DNA from: Bacillus pumilus
Lineage (GTDB): Bacteria > Bacillota > Bacilli > Bacillales > Bacillaceae
Direction of reading: 5' to 3'
NCBI GenBank assembly: GCA_001938995.1
Contig: MKZN01000020.1
Coordinates: forward strand, 1-55,395
Length of the DNA: 55,395 nt
The notes below the pieces were generated by a model that saw only the letters and a list, made by a program, of their open reading frames with translations, had not been told where the DNA came from and ran no database searches. Position numbers and translations under genes: made by a program. This document shows, piece after piece, positions 1 to 10,080 of the stretch (position 1 is its first letter; each line of letters starts with the position of its first letter).

Positions 1-77
1 ACCGAACACGGAAGTTAAGCTCTTCAGCGCCGATGGTAGTTGGGGGCTTCCCCCTGTGAGAGTAGGACGCTGCCAAG
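1..77 (+). rRNA. rrf: 5S ribosomal RNA, 3' part
   Basis: The first 77 bases match the 3' two-thirds of a Bacillus 5S rRNA, ending in the typical GAGAGTAGGACGCTGCCAAGC tail stem. The 5' part lies outside the window. By gene order this is the last gene of the rRNA operon upstream of csfB (rrnA position in B. subtilis). A strong hairpin terminator follows directly. Confidence 0.95.
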
Positions 78-87
78 CTTGTCTAAG

Positions 88-117
88 GATCAGTTCCATT
101 TGGAACTGGTCTTTTTT
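88..117 (+). terminator. rRNA operon terminator
   Basis: A 10-bp stem (88-97 with 102-111, one G-T pair) with an ATTT loop is followed by a T run. It sits 10 bases after the end of the 5S rRNA and ends the rRNA operon. Confidence 0.9.
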
Positions 118-196
118 GTGTTTTTGAAAAAGGAACAAACACTCGATTCCATGTGGACACATATACTAAACTACCATCTAAAACATTCTTAATTTT

Positions 197-226
197 GTAT
201 ACAATTGAAAAAGTTAGGGCATACTG
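197..226 (+). promoter_or_regulatory. sigma-F-type promoter of csfB
   Basis: GTATA at 197-201 and GGGCATACTG at 217-226 are separated by exactly 15 bases. This fits the known sigma-F consensus (GYATA, N15, GGNNANAMTR) at every fixed position. The start codon of csfB is 24 bases downstream. csfB is a known forespore gene in B. subtilis, so the assignment agrees with its biology. Confidence 0.85.
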
Positions 227-249
227 AAGCTATAAGTGGAGGTGTCACA

Positions 250-441
250 ATGAGCAAAAAAGAGCGAGAAGCAATTTGTTTGATTTGTGAAGAGAAAAAA
301 ACAAAGGGGATCTATTTGTATCATCAGTTTTTGTGCCAGGACTGTGAGCGAAAGTTAATTTCCACATCGACCTCGGATCCTAGTTATGCCGATTATGTAA
401 AAAAGCTTAAGGCTCTTCATACACCACCTTTGTATTCATAG
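250..441 (+). CDS. csfB: Anti-sigma-G factor CsfB (Gin)
   Basis: This 63-residue protein is a small zinc-finger anti-sigma factor. In B. subtilis it binds sigma-G, and also sigma-E, to stop premature or misplaced activity during sporulation. Two CxxC knuckles are visible (Cys10/Cys13 and Cys29/Cys32), followed by the conserved C-terminal STSTSDPSYADYVKKLK and ending THTPPLYS-like as HTPPLYS. The start at 250 is set by the AGTGGAGGTG ribosome binding site; an in-frame codon at 205 lies within the promoter and is not used. It is a single-gene unit with its own sigma-F promoter and a terminator after the stop. Confidence 0.93.
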   Translation: MSKKEREAICLICEEKKTKGIYLYHQFLCQDCERKLISTSTSDPSYADYVKKLKALHTPPLYS

Positions 442-462
442 ACCATTAGATGGTCTTTTTTT
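441..462 (+). terminator. csfB terminator
   Basis: A short 5-bp stem (GACCA/TGGTC, 441-445 with 451-455) is followed by seven T. It begins at the last base of the csfB stop codon. Confidence 0.7.
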
Positions 463-502
463 ATGGGTCGCTTCGGATTGGGCCTGTTTTTAGGAACTTA
501 GT

Positions 503-532
503 TTGGACAACAACCGTAATAAATAATAAGAT
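503..532 (+). promoter_or_regulatory. Possible sigma-A promoter of xpaC
   Basis: TTGGAC (503-508) and TAAGAT (527-532) are separated by 18 bases, about 30 bases before xpaC. Both hexamers are imperfect, so this is tentative. Confidence 0.35.
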
Positions 533-563
533 AAACAGAGAGCCTGATTAATAATAGGAGTCG

Positions 564-1184
564 ATGAAAATGAAATCAATCTTTTTCACATGTATATGGG
601 CCTTAATCTCTAGTCTGTTTTCTTTTGTGATCTTAATCGTTAGTATTGGTTTTTTCCATCAACCTATTGGATTGTCGATACTGTATGCTTTCATTGGTTG
701 GGGCGCGATGTTTGCAGGGAGCAAATGGGTCGCATTACAGTTGTTTTTAAAGAAGCACGGACTTTCTCGTCGTGATTATGTATATATCAAACAGCATTTA
801 AAAGAAGCAGGACATAAGTTGGTTCGATTGAAGAAGGCGTTATTTGCTGTGAAGAACGTACAGACGATCAAACATAACTATGAAATCCTCCGGCTTGCAC
901 GAAGAGTTTATACAATCACGAAGAAAGAGCCTAACCGATTTTATGATGCACAGCGGTTTTATTTTGAAAGTTTGGATTCTGTCGTTGAATTAACCGAAAA
1001 ATATGCATTGCTTTATAATCAGCCCAATCGCAGTCATGAGCTTGAAATGACACTGAGTCAAACCCGAGTTACATTGACAGAACTACAAAAGCAGTTAACG
1101 AATGATTTGCAGCACATTTTAGGAAGAGACATTGAAGCTCTTCATATTGAGCTTGAAGTGGCAGATAAAATGTTCAATAAATAG
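564..1184 (+). CDS. xpaC: XpaC family membrane protein
   Basis: This 206-residue protein matches XpaC of B. subtilis, named for a phenotype on 5-bromo-4-chloroindolyl phosphate; its biochemical role is unknown. Two hydrophobic helices fill residues about 5-31 and 36-60. The rest is a basic, helical cytoplasmic part. The ribosome binding site AGGAG lies 5-9 bases before ATG 564. It abuts yaaN downstream, the usual xpaC-yaaN pair. YaaN is a TelA-family protein, so the pair is often linked to toxic-anion (tellurite) resistance, but that is association only. Confidence 0.85.
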   Translation: MKMKSIFFTCIWALISSLFSFVILIVSIGFFHQPIGLSILYAFIGWGAMFAGSKWVALQLFLKKHGLSRRDYVYIKQHLKEAGHKLVRLKKALFAVKNVQTIKHNYEILRLARRVYTITKKEPNRFYDAQRFYFESLDSVVELTEKYALLYNQPNRSHELEMTLSQTRVTLTELQKQLTNDLQHILGRDIEALHIELEVADKMFNK

Positions 1185-1202
1185 ATGAAGGGAGTCATCC
1201 TC

Positions 1203-2255
1203 ATGAAACCAGAAGATCTCGTCACACCATCATATACATCCTCTACAGATCTTCCGGTTCAGGTGTTTGATACTTTATCTGATGAAGATAAGCAAGAGGC
1301 AAGGCAGCGCGCGGAAAGGATACCTAACAATCAACAAAAGCTTCTTTTATATGGTACACGAGCACAAGAACGGTTGTTGGTACAATCACAGCAAATGATG
1401 CGATATGTTGAGAAAAAAGATATTGATCAAATAGGGGATGTGCTTGAGGCCTTTTTGCAGCAATTGCATTTAGTGGAGCCTGAGGATTTGTTGCCAAGGA
1501 AACAGGGTTTTTTTTCTAAGTTGTTCAAAAAAGAAAAGCGCTCTATACAAGAGATCATTTCTCGTTTTAAACAAGCGGAGGCGCAGATCAAGAGGCTATC
1601 AGCCAGGCTGCGCTACGCAAAAGGTGTACTGATTTCGGATCATAGGTTATTAGAGCGCTTATTCGAAGAAAATCAAACATATTTTCAAGAGATGACTTTA
1701 CAAGTGGCAGCACTTGAAGTCAAATTAGCGCAATTCAAGCAGCAGGATCACCCTTCATCTGAACGGACATTAGAGGAACAATGGATGATTCGGGAAGTTG
1801 ATGTTGGAGAATATATGGAGAGATTGAGAGAGCGTAAGTATGATTTACTGCTAAGTCGGCAAATTGCACTGCAATGCAATGCTCAGATTCGCATGATCCA
1901 GCAAACGAATCATACGTTGGCTCAGCATATTCAATCGACCATATCTGCCTCTATTCCTTTATGGGTCAATCAAATGTCGATAGCTTTAACACATATACAA
2001 CAACGAGCTAATTTAGCACTTGAGCAGCGAATGCAGACATCATTTAAAAATATATCAAAGCACCAAGAACAGCTCTTTGAACATGATGCTTCAGCACCTA
2101 TTGACTCGTTGAAAAAAGTTCAACGCCAATTAGCTGAAACATTAGAGGAGACATTACAGGTCAAAGAGCATGGAAGCCTACATCGTGCGCAGTTGAAAGG
2201 CAATATGTATGAGGCAGAGCAGCAATTGGCAAATCATAAACCAATAAAGGAATGA
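1203..2255 (+). CDS. yaaN: TelA-family toxic anion resistance protein YaaN
   Basis: This 350-residue, mostly helical soluble protein belongs to the TelA/KlaA family, linked to tellurite and cell-envelope stress resistance with unproven mechanism. The family core starts near residue 30 and runs to the end, with long charged helices. I chose ATG 1203, 9 bases after GAAGGGAG, over an in-frame ATG at 1185 that directly follows the xpaC stop and has no ribosome binding site. From memory B. subtilis YaaN is about 386 residues, so this one appears shorter at the N terminus. It is cotranscribed with xpaC. Confidence 0.85.
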   Translation: MKPEDLVTPSYTSSTDLPVQVFDTLSDEDKQEARQRAERIPNNQQKLLLYGTRAQERLLVQSQQMMRYVEKKDIDQIGDVLEAFLQQLHLVEPEDLLPRKQGFFSKLFKKEKRSIQEIISRFKQAEAQIKRLSARLRYAKGVLISDHRLLERLFEENQTYFQEMTLQVAALEVKLAQFKQQDHPSSERTLEEQWMIREVDVGEYMERLRERKYDLLLSRQIALQCNAQIRMIQQTNHTLAQHIQSTISASIPLWVNQMSIALTHIQQRANLALEQRMQTSFKNISKHQEQLFEHDASAPIDSLKKVQRQLAETLEETLQVKEHGSLHRAQLKGNMYEAEQQLANHKPIKE

Positions 2256-2287
2256 GAATCCATCTTTCGGTTCACTTGTTTGAACGT

Positions 2288-2293
2288 TATAAT
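2288..2293 (+). promoter_or_regulatory. Possible -10 element before yaaO
   Basis: A perfect TATAAT lies 38 bases before yaaO, but no good -35 element is seen 16-18 bases upstream. It could drive yaaO-tmk. Confidence 0.4.
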
Positions 2294-2330
2294 AGGAATA
2301 AGATACGTTTAATGAAAAGGGTCGATTTGT

Positions 2331-3733
2331 GTGAAAACACCTTTATATACAGCATTATCACAACATGCAGAAAAGAAGCCTTACTCTTTTCATGTTCCAG
2401 GACATCACAATGGAGATGTCTTTTTTGATGAGGCACGGTCTTACTATGCACCGCTTCTTCAGCTGGATGTGACGGAGCTTGATGGTCTGGATGACCTTCA
2501 TCACCCGACTGGTGTTATTCAAGAGGCAGAGGATTTATTGGCGAAGCTATATGGCGCAGATCAAAGCTTTTTCCTTGTGAATGGCACGACGGTTGGCAAT
2601 TTAGCGATGGTGATGGCGTCATGCGGTGCAGGAGATGAAGTATTTATTCAACGGCATTGTCATAAATCTGTTTTCCATGCGGTGGAGCTTGCAGGGGCAA
2701 CACCTATTTTGTTAGAAACTGAGGTAGACCAGCAACTGCAGGTTCCAACACATGTTACGAATGAAACAGTCAAACAAGCCATCGCACAACATCCTCACTG
2801 CCGAGCCATTGTTTTGACTTATCCGAATTACTACGGGCATGCAGCTGATTTATCAGAGCTCGTCCAAATGTGTCATGAGGCAGGTATTCTTGTTTTGGTT
2901 GACGAGGCACATGGTGCACATTTTGTATTAGGTGGCGATTTCCCTCCATCTGCCCTTTCTTATGGAGCGGACGTGGTGGTACAATCAGCACATAAAACCC
3001 TTCCGGCGATGACAATGGGTTCCTACCTTCATGTTCAAGGAGACCGAATCGATGCGAAGCGTGTGAAAACTTTACTGACGATGCTTCAAAGTAGTTCTCC
3101 ATCTTATCCGATTATGGCTTCGTTAGATGTGGCGAGGGCCTTTGTTGAGAAGATGAAAAAGGGAAGTCTTGATGGATTAATGAGCGGCTTGGAAGAGCTC
3201 AAAGAACAGTTCAGGCGTATACCGCATATTGAAGTGGTGGAGTCAGACTCGTTATCTACCGATCCATTAAAATGCGTCATTCGTTCAACAAGAGGGCTTA
3301 CGGGCTATGAATTAAAAAGGATACTGGAATCAGTTGAAGTTCACCCAGAGCTCGCGGATGAACATCAAGTCTTGCTTGTTTTTGGTCTAGGACAGATGAG
3401 AGAAGTTCCTTTTCCAGCCATAGAGCATGCTCTTCAACAAAGCGATGCTGTACTCTCGAAAGTGAAACATCGTCACGAGAAAATGGCAGTTTTGAAGGAC
3501 GATCGTCAATGGCAGGGTGTGGAAGCCGTCCCATTTGAAAGAGCGGAGGGTCGGAGAAGTGCAGAATCGGTCATTCCCTATCCACCTGGCATTCCCTTGA
3601 TGATTAAAGGAGAGCGCATAAAAGTAGATCAAATCAACACCTTAAGCCGCTTGTTAGGACATCATGTTCATGTTCAAGCAAGTCAGGTCATTCAACAGAG
3701 AAAATTATATGTTTATATAGAAGAGGAGACACT

Positions 3734-3737
<4 letters not shown>
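2331..3737 (+). CDS. yaaO: Orn/Lys/Arg decarboxylase family protein YaaO
   Basis: This 468-residue fold-type I PLP enzyme belongs to the group III Orn/Lys/Arg decarboxylase family; its substrate is not established. It shows the family N terminus (HVPGHHNGD), the aspartate region VDEAHGAH, and the PLP-binding lysine Lys222 in [10 protein letters not shown]. The C-terminal decarboxylase domain contains IPYPPGIPL. The start is GTG 2331 preceded by AAAAGGG. Its last four bases overlap tmk (ATGA), so the two genes are translationally coupled. Confidence 0.88.
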
Positions 3738-4781
<1,044 letters not shown>

Positions 4782-4793
4782 GGATGGGTTGCT

Positions 4794-5234
4794 GTGAAAA
4801 TTAATCAAGATATGCGGTTGCTTTTAGAAAAGCGCGAACTTCAAGGGATCAAAGGAAACCAGACGACGGCTTCTTTTAGAGCTTCTATGGAAACCCATAG
4901 TGGCAAAATGCGCTTAGAACAACTGACAGTGATGCTGAGTGATATTGAAGTGTTCGGCAAAAAGCTGACAAAGTCTCGAAACCTAAAGGATTTGGCAAGG
5001 TTTAAAGGACTTGTGAAACGATTTGTCAAAGAGACAGTAGATAATGGTCTTAATATAGAGACTTCACGAAGTTTTGACCTTTATGGCAATACGCGGACGC
5101 TCGCTCTAGTAAAAGCATTAGATGAAAAGCTTGTTGAATTAACAGAGGATATGATGAACCAAGAGAAACCCTCTATTGATTTGCTTGAACGTATTGGAGA
5201 AATAAAAGGTTTGTTGATTAACCTTTACACATAG
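4794..5234 (+). CDS. yaaR: YaaR family protein (DUF327)
   Basis: This 146-residue, charged, helical protein is conserved between darA and holB in bacilli; the length equals B. subtilis YaaR and the function is unknown. It has no membrane segment or catalytic motif that I recognise. The start is GTG 4794 with AAGGATGGG just upstream. Tight spacing to both neighbours (12 and 11 bases) places it in the same operon. Confidence 0.88.
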   Translation: MKINQDMRLLLEKRELQGIKGNQTTASFRASMETHSGKMRLEQLTVMLSDIEVFGKKLTKSRNLKDLARFKGLVKRFVKETVDNGLNIETSRSFDLYGNTRTLALVKALDEKLVELTEDMMNQEKPSIDLLERIGEIKGLLINLYT

Positions 5235-5245
5235 AGAGTGATAAC

Positions 5246-6235
5246 ATGGCAATTAGTTGGGATGACATGAATGAGTTGCAGCCGCGCGTCATGCGGCTGA
5301 TTTTTAATAGTATCGATAAAGACCGACTTGCGCATGCTTACCTATTCGAGGGAAGAAAAGGGACAGGGAAGCTAGATGCTGCTATGCTTTTAGCTAAGAG
5401 TTTCTTTTGTTTGGAAGCAGGGGTCATCCCTTGTGAATCCTGTCAAAACTGTAAAAGGATTCAGTCTGGAAACCACCCGGATTTACATTTGGTGCAACCT
5501 GACGGCCAATCGATTAAGAAAGCGCAAGTGCAGGCATTGCAGGAGGAGTTTACAAAAACAGGTGTAGAATCACATCGGAAATTGTATATCATTCTTCATG
5601 CGGACAAAATGACGGTGAATGCCGCGAACAGTTTATTGAAGTTCCTAGAGGAGCCTAATCGGGAAACGATGGCCATTTTAATCACTGAACAATCTCATAA
5701 GATGCTGGATACGATTATTTCAAGATGCCAGATGCTGAGTTTTCAGCCGTTGCAGCCTCAATCTTTGGAGCAACAGCTTATACAAGAGAGTGTACCCCAG
5801 CACCTGGCAAGGCTTTTGTCGAATTTAACCAATAATTTAGCAGAAGCACTCGAATTAAGTCGAAATGATCAGTTTGCAGAGTCTAGAGCGAAAGTGATAA
5901 AATTGTATGAAGTCTTGCACCAGCGAAAAGAACATGCATTTTTTTATATACAAGATCAATGGATGCCTTTTTTCAAAGAGAAAGACCTTCAAGAAACAGG
6001 TCTGGATATGCTTTTATTTATATATCGTGATGTATTGTCGATTCAAATCGGAAACGAAGATAAAGTCATTTATCAAGACTTATTCCAGACAATGAAGCAG
6101 CACGCGCTGCATTCCACACAGCAGATGGTGACAAACCAGATCCTTGCTGTATTAGAAGCGAAAAAGAGACTTCAATCCAACGTGAATGCCCAAGGGCTGA
6201 TGGAGCAATTGGTGTTGATGTTGCAGGAGGGATAA
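5246..6235 (+). CDS. holB: DNA polymerase III delta' subunit
   Basis: This 329-residue clamp-loader subunit works with DnaX (tau/gamma) and HolA to open and place the DnaN clamp. The N-terminal AAA+ domain has a P-loop-like GRKGTGK at residues 36-42, a zinc module (Cys55, Cys63, Cys66, Cys69), and SNSLLKFLEEP-type sensor text visible as NSLLKFLEEP. The length equals B. subtilis HolB. ricT starts 2 bases after its stop, with the AGGAGG of ricT inside holB. Confidence 0.95.
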   Translation: MAISWDDMNELQPRVMRLIFNSIDKDRLAHAYLFEGRKGTGKLDAAMLLAKSFFCLEAGVIPCESCQNCKRIQSGNHPDLHLVQPDGQSIKKAQVQALQEEFTKTGVESHRKLYIILHADKMTVNAANSLLKFLEEPNRETMAILITEQSHKMLDTIISRCQMLSFQPLQPQSLEQQLIQESVPQHLARLLSNLTNNLAEALELSRNDQFAESRAKVIKLYEVLHQRKEHAFFYIQDQWMPFFKEKDLQETGLDMLLFIYRDVLSIQIGNEDKVIYQDLFQTMKQHALHSTQQMVTNQILAVLEAKKRLQSNVNAQGLMEQLVLMLQEG

Positions 6236-6237
6236 GC

Positions 6238-7065
6238 TTGTACAACGTAATTGGTGTTCGCTTTAAAAAGGCGGGCAAAATCTATTATTTCGATCCTAAT
6301 GGATTTCATATAGAAAATGATAGTTGTGTCATTGTAGAAACAGTTAGAGGGGTTGAGTACGGACAAGTGGTCATCGCTAATAAGAAAGTAGATGAACACG
6401 ATGTTGTTCTCCCTCTACGTAAGGTCATTCGAGTAGCTGACGAACGAGACCAGCTCATCGTTGAAGAAAATAGAGAAGCAGCGACGGCGGCTTTTGATAC
6501 ATGTCTTCAAAAGGTAAGTGAACACGGCTTAGAAATGAAATTAGTCGATGTTGAATTCACTTTTGATCGAAACAAGGTCATCTTCTACTTCACTGCTGAT
6601 GGCAGAGTGGATTTCCGCGAGCTCGTGAAGGATCTTGCCTCTATCTTCAAAACAAGGATAGAACTTCGTCAGATTGGAGTAAGAGACGAGGCGAAAATGT
6701 TAGGCGGTATTGGTCCGTGTGGACGAATGCTGTGCTGTTCGACATTCTTAGGAGATTTTGAACCGGTGTCCATTAAGATGGCAAAAGATCAGAACCTCTC
6801 ATTGAACCCGACGAAAATTTCAGGATTATGCGGCCGTTTAATGTGCTGCTTAAAATATGAGAATGATGAGTATGAAGCAGCAAAAGAGCAATTACCGGAT
6901 ATCGGTGAAACGATTCAGACGTCTAATGGCTCTGCAAAGGTAGTGGGGCTCAACATTTTAGAACGAATTTTGCAAGTTGAACTAAAGGGACAAGAAAAAG
7001 TGATAGAATATACTTGGGAAGAATTATTACAAGAAGGCGTTGTAACTGCACAAACAACTGAGTAA
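6238..7065 (+). CDS. ricT: Regulatory iron-sulfur complex subunit RicT (YaaT)
   Basis: This 275-residue PSP1-domain protein forms, with RicA and RicF (encoded elsewhere), a [4Fe-4S] complex that directs RNase Y to polycistronic mRNAs and supports competence, biofilm and sporulation. Two cysteine clusters are visible: Cys161, Cys166, Cys167 and Cys198, Cys203, Cys204. The start is TTG 6238, 4-5 bases after the GGAGGGAT stretch and right behind holB. The length equals B. subtilis YaaT. Confidence 0.94.
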   Translation: MYNVIGVRFKKAGKIYYFDPNGFHIENDSCVIVETVRGVEYGQVVIANKKVDEHDVVLPLRKVIRVADERDQLIVEENREAATAAFDTCLQKVSEHGLEMKLVDVEFTFDRNKVIFYFTADGRVDFRELVKDLASIFKTRIELRQIGVRDEAKMLGGIGPCGRMLCCSTFLGDFEPVSIKMAKDQNLSLNPTKISGLCGRLMCCLKYENDEYEAAKEQLPDIGETIQTSNGSAKVVGLNILERILQVELKGQEKVIEYTWEELLQEGVVTAQTTE

Positions 7066-7079
7066 CGAGGTGTGCCACC

Positions 7080-7433
7080 TTGGATAAAAAGGAACTATTT
7101 GATACGGTGATCAATTTAGAAGAACAAATTGGTTCTCTCTATCGCCAACTAGGTGATTTAAAAAATCATATCGGAGAAGTGATTGAAGAGAATCATCAAC
7201 TCCAGATGGAGAATCAGCACTTGCGTGAACGTCTGGATCAGTCTGATCGAGATAAAGCTGAGGCAGAGAATACCGGATCTGTCCAAAAGCCAAGTCATTC
7301 TGATATAGGAGAAGGTCATGATAACCTTGCCCGTTTATATCAGGAGGGTTTCCATATTTGTAATGTGCATTATGGAAGCCTTCGTAAAGAGGGAGACTGT
7401 TTGTTCTGTCTGTCATTCTTAAATAAAAAATGA
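7080..7433 (+). CDS. yabA: Replication initiation control protein YabA
   Basis: This 117-residue protein bridges DnaA and the sliding clamp DnaN to restrain over-initiation at oriC. The N-terminal half is a coiled coil with a leucine/isoleucine heptad pattern (residues about 1-60), which tetramerises in B. subtilis. The C-terminal zinc domain shows His92, Cys94, Cys107 and Cys110. The start is TTG 7080 after GAGGTG. It ends the darA operon and is followed by a terminator. Confidence 0.94.
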   Translation: MDKKELFDTVINLEEQIGSLYRQLGDLKNHIGEVIEENHQLQMENQHLRERLDQSDRDKAEAENTGSVQKPSHSDIGEGHDNLARLYQEGFHICNVHYGSLRKEGDCLFCLSFLNKK

Positions 7434-7435
7434 GA

Positions 7436-7465
7436 AAAGGCTTCCGCTGAATCGGGAGCCTTTTT
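7436..7465 (+). terminator. yabA terminator
   Basis: An 8-bp stem (7439-7446 with 7453-7460, one G-T pair) is followed by TTTTT. It closes the darA-yabA unit. Confidence 0.85.
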
Positions 7466-7488
7466 CACAGGAAAAGAAAGGATACATC

Positions 7489-8232
7489 ATGGTTTCGTTA
7501 AGAGAAGATGAACGTTTAGATTACTTGCTCGCTGAAGATATGAAGATTATACAAAGTAAAACAGTGTTCGCCTTTTCATTGGATGCGGTGTTATTAGCAA
7601 AGTTTGCATATGTCCCGATCCAAAAAGGGGAGATCATTGATCTTTGTACGGGAAATGGCATAGTGCCATTGTTGCTCTCGACTCGATCTAAAGCTTCTAT
7701 AACAGGTGTTGAAATTCAAGAACGATTGTTCGATATGGCAAAAAGAAGTGTAGAGCATAACCAATTAGAACATCAAATTGAACTAATTCATGGTGATCTG
7801 AACGATATGCCAGCTCGCTATGGTAATCATAAAGTAGATGTGATTACGTGTAACCCGCCATATTTCAAAACACCGTCACGGGATGAAATCAATGAAAATG
7901 AATATTTAGCCATCGCGCGGCATGAAATTCATTGTACGTTAGAGGATGTCATTCGGGTTTCCGCTACTTTGTTGAAGCAAGGTGGGAAATTGGCAATGGT
8001 TCATCGTCCAGGACGATTACTCGAAATAATCGAGTTGATGAAAAAATATCGGATAGAACCAAAGCGAATTCAATTTGTGTATCCAAAGCAAGGCAAAGAA
8101 GCCAACACCCTCTTAGTAGAAGGCATCAAAGACGGCAAGCCAGATTTGAAAATTCTGCCTCCGCTTTTTGTGTATGGCGATGATCAAGAGTATACTGAGG
8201 AAATCAGGACGATACTGTATGGAGAAGCATAA
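7489..8232 (+). CDS. yabB: tRNA1(Val) A37 N6-methyltransferase-like protein YabB
   Basis: This 247-residue SAM-dependent methyltransferase is of the TrmN6 type. The SAM-binding motif [13 protein letters not shown] is near residue 47-59 and the adenine-N6 signature NPPY starts at residue 122. The E. coli relative TrmN6 methylates A37 of tRNA1(Val); the exact substrate here is inferred. AAAGGA lies before ATG 7489. yazA starts inside its 3' end (14-base overlap), forming yabB-yazA-rsmI. Confidence 0.9.
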   Translation: MVSLREDERLDYLLAEDMKIIQSKTVFAFSLDAVLLAKFAYVPIQKGEIIDLCTGNGIVPLLLSTRSKASITGVEIQERLFDMAKRSVEHNQLEHQIELIHGDLNDMPARYGNHKVDVITCNPPYFKTPSRDEINENEYLAIARHEIHCTLEDVIRVSATLLKQGGKLAMVHRPGRLLEIIELMKKYRIEPKRIQFVYPKQGKEANTLLVEGIKDGKPDLKILPPLFVYGDDQEYTEEIRTILYGEA

Positions 8233-8518
8233 TCATTATTTTTATGTATTGAAATGTGCGGATGGCAGTTTGTATGCTGGGTATACAAATGATTTACAAA
8301 AAAGGCTAACAGCCCATAATAGCGGAAAGGGAGCTAAGTATACAAGAGCGAGACGCCCGGTTGAGCTGTTTTATCATGAATGCTTTCCGACCAAAAGGGC
8401 TGCCATGCAGCAGGAATACCGTTTCAAAACATGGACACGTCAAAAGAAAGACATTTATATAGAAAAAATGCGAATGGAAAAGGAGGCGGCACATGTTAAA
8501 GACACAAAAAAGCTTTGA
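8219..8518 (+). CDS. yazA: GIY-YIG domain nuclease-like protein YazA
   Basis: This 99-residue protein is a stand-alone UPF0213-type GIY-YIG domain. The strand pair [18 protein letters not shown] near the N terminus carries the Tyr...AGY signature, and a conserved arginine follows in LQKRL. No cellular substrate is established. The start at ATG 8219 overlaps yabB and matches the family N terminus; a longer in-frame start at 8168 lies well inside yabB and is rejected. The length equals B. subtilis YazA. Confidence 0.9.
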   Translation: MEKHNHYFYVLKCADGSLYAGYTNDLQKRLTAHNSGKGAKYTRARRPVELFYHECFPTKRAAMQQEYRFKTWTRQKKDIYIEKMRMEKEAAHVKDTKKL

Positions 8519-9374
8519 TGGTCAATCTGAGATGGGAATGCTTTATCTCGTACCCACTCCGATTGGAAACTTAGAAGATATGACGTTTCGCGCCATACAA
8601 ACATTAAAAGAAGTTGACGTCATTGCGGCAGAAGATACGAGACAAACAAAGAAGCTTTGCCACGTATATGAAATTGATACACCGTTAACCAGTTATCATG
8701 AGCATAATAAAGACAGCAGTGGTCATAAGTTAATAGAATGGTTAAAAGAAGGAAAGAACATTGCTCTTGTAAGTGATGCTGGTTTGCCAACGATCTCTGA
8801 TCCAGGAGCTGAAGTGGTTCGAGATTTTACACGCATCGGTGGGTATGTGATTCCGTTGCCTGGTGCTAATGCGGCATTAACAGCTTTAATTGCGTCAGGG
8901 ATCACACCTCAGCCGTTTTTCTTTTACGGTTTTCTTGATCGACAAAAAAAAGAAAAGAAAAAACAGTTGGAGACGTTGAAAAAACGTCAAGAAACGATCG
9001 TTTTTTATGAAGCACCCCATCGTTTAAAAGAAACGTTGACCGTCATGAAGGATGTGTGGGGGAATCGGAACATTGCCATTACACGAGAACTGACAAAGAA
9101 GTTTGAAGAATTTATTCGTGGAGATCTAGATCAGGTTCTGACCTGGGCAAATGAAAACCAAATTCGCGGCGAGTTCTGTCTAGTGGTTGAAGGAAATGAC
9201 CAATTGGAAGAAGAAGTGAATGAAGAAGCATGGTGGAAGCCCTTATCTGAAAAAGAGCACGTGACCCATTACATAGAGGAAGGGCTCATGTCGAAGGGAG
9301 CGATTAAGCGTGTAGCAGTCGAACGAGGTGTACCAAAGCGCTTGATTTACGATGCGTATCATATCGAACAATAA
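8493..9374 (+). CDS. rsmI: 16S rRNA 2'-O-ribose C1402 methyltransferase
   Basis: This 293-residue tetrapyrrole-methylase-fold enzyme adds the 2'-O-methyl group to C1402 in the decoding centre of 16S rRNA. Typical motifs are LVPTPIGNLEDMTFRA near residue 18, AAEDTR near 46, SDAGLPTISDPG near 94, and the glycine-rich LPGANAA near 123. AAAGGAGG lies 6 bases before ATG 8493. The gene starts within yazA (26-base overlap) and ends before the terminator shared with abrB. Confidence 0.95.
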   Translation: MLKTQKSFDGQSEMGMLYLVPTPIGNLEDMTFRAIQTLKEVDVIAAEDTRQTKKLCHVYEIDTPLTSYHEHNKDSSGHKLIEWLKEGKNIALVSDAGLPTISDPGAEVVRDFTRIGGYVIPLPGANAALTALIASGITPQPFFFYGFLDRQKKEKKKQLETLKKRQETIVFYEAPHRLKETLTVMKDVWGNRNIAITRELTKKFEEFIRGDLDQVLTWANENQIRGEFCLVVEGNDQLEEEVNEEAWWKPLSEKEHVTHYIEEGLMSKGAIKRVAVERGVPKRLIYDAYHIEQ

Positions 9375-9377
9375 AGA

Positions 9378-9410
9378 AAGGTTCTTGCAAACGGTGCAAG
9401 AACCTTTTTA
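9378..9410 (+). terminator. Terminator between convergent rsmI and abrB
   Basis: A 12-bp stem (9378-9389 with 9395-9406) with a 5-base loop is followed by T's on the plus strand. The reverse strand has a broken T run (CTTTCTTT), so it may also stop abrB transcripts. Confidence 0.88.
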
Positions 9411-9418
9411 TATAAAAC

Positions 9419-9703
9419 TTACTTCTGTGATTGAAGTTGGTTTTGGATTTCGTTAATGATTTGCTCTGCACCTTCACGGCTAAGAACTAATTTACCACTA
9501 GCAAGTTTAAGGTTATCGTCTGATACTTCTCCTGTAACTTGGCAAGTCATGTTTGGCTTATATTTTTTTAGGATAATTTTTTCGTCATCAACGTAAATTT
9601 CCAAAGCGTCTTTTTCAGCGATTCCTAATGTGCGGCGAAGTTCGATTGGAATCACCACACGTCCTAATTCATCAACTTTACGTACAATACCTGTAGATTT
9701 CAT
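9419..9703 (-). CDS. abrB: Transition state regulator AbrB
   Basis: This 94-residue DNA-binding protein represses many stationary-phase genes during growth, spoVG among them in B. subtilis. The N-terminal swapped-hairpin domain starts MKSTGIVRKVDELGRVVIP, and the C-terminal half mediates multimerisation. I chose the ATG at 9703, 8 bases after GGAGG; another in-frame ATG at 9709 is only 3 bases from that ribosome binding site. It is the only minus-strand gene in the window and carries two Spo0A boxes after its promoter. Confidence 0.96.
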   Translation of the reverse strand: MKSTGIVRKVDELGRVVIPIELRRTLGIAEKDALEIYVDDEKIILKKYKPNMTCQVTGEVSDDNLKLASGKLVLSREGAEQIINEIQNQLQSQK

Positions 9704-9749
9704 CTTCATTCTCCTCCCAAAGAGTTCTTATTCTTAATATAATATTATC

Positions 9750-9766
9750 TTCGTCATTATTCGACA
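9750..9766 (-). promoter_or_regulatory. Tandem Spo0A boxes of abrB
   Basis: Read on the minus strand, TGTCGAA (9766-9760) and TGACGAA (9756-9750) are spaced 10 bases start to start. Both fit the 0A-box consensus TGNCGAA. They lie just downstream of the abrB promoter, where Spo0A is known to repress abrB. Confidence 0.85.
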
Positions 9767-9782
9767 AATTCCTTACATTCCT

Positions 9783-9811
9783 AGCATAACAAGGTTTCCA
9801 TAAATCGTCAA
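9783..9811 (-). promoter_or_regulatory. Sigma-A promoter of abrB
   Basis: On the minus strand TTGACG (9811-9806) and TATGCT (9788-9783) are separated by 17 bases. It matches in place and sequence the main abrB promoter of B. subtilis as I remember it. Confidence 0.85.
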
Positions 9812-10080
9812 TCATTTTGTTTACTATTGTTTGTAAAATATGACTCTTAAAGTCAAAGGACCTTGAAACTGTTGATTTATAAGGACTTTCTGAATATCTC
9901 ACATGGAAATAAGATAATTACCGAGAGAAAATTGACGAGACTTTTGCCCTAAATTAGACAAATATGAATCTGGAAAAAGATTTCATACGACAATATTCGA
10001 CAAAATGTCGACCGGTATGTCGTTTTTTTCGAAAAACTCATCTTTTTCCATCAATTTCATGCCGTTCTATGTATATATGC
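9812..10080. other. abrB-metS intergenic region with TGTCG array
   Basis: This is the middle of a 500-base gene-free stretch between divergent abrB and metS. It holds four TGTCG pentamers: two on the minus strand (9988-9992, 9998-10002) and two on the plus strand (10006-10010, 10018-10022). They resemble Spo0A boxes. I see no credible small gene; the short open frames here lack ribosome binding sites. Confidence 0.6.

Noticed and set aside
1203..2255. yaaN as a truncated pseudogene because it is shorter than the B. subtilis protein
   Set aside because: The family core is intact, the frame is open and the start has a good ribosome binding site; only a variable N terminus differs.
9678..9902. 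Minus-strand open frame upstream of abrB
   Set aside because: It covers the abrB promoter and Spo0A boxes and runs into abrB out of frame; no ribosome binding site.
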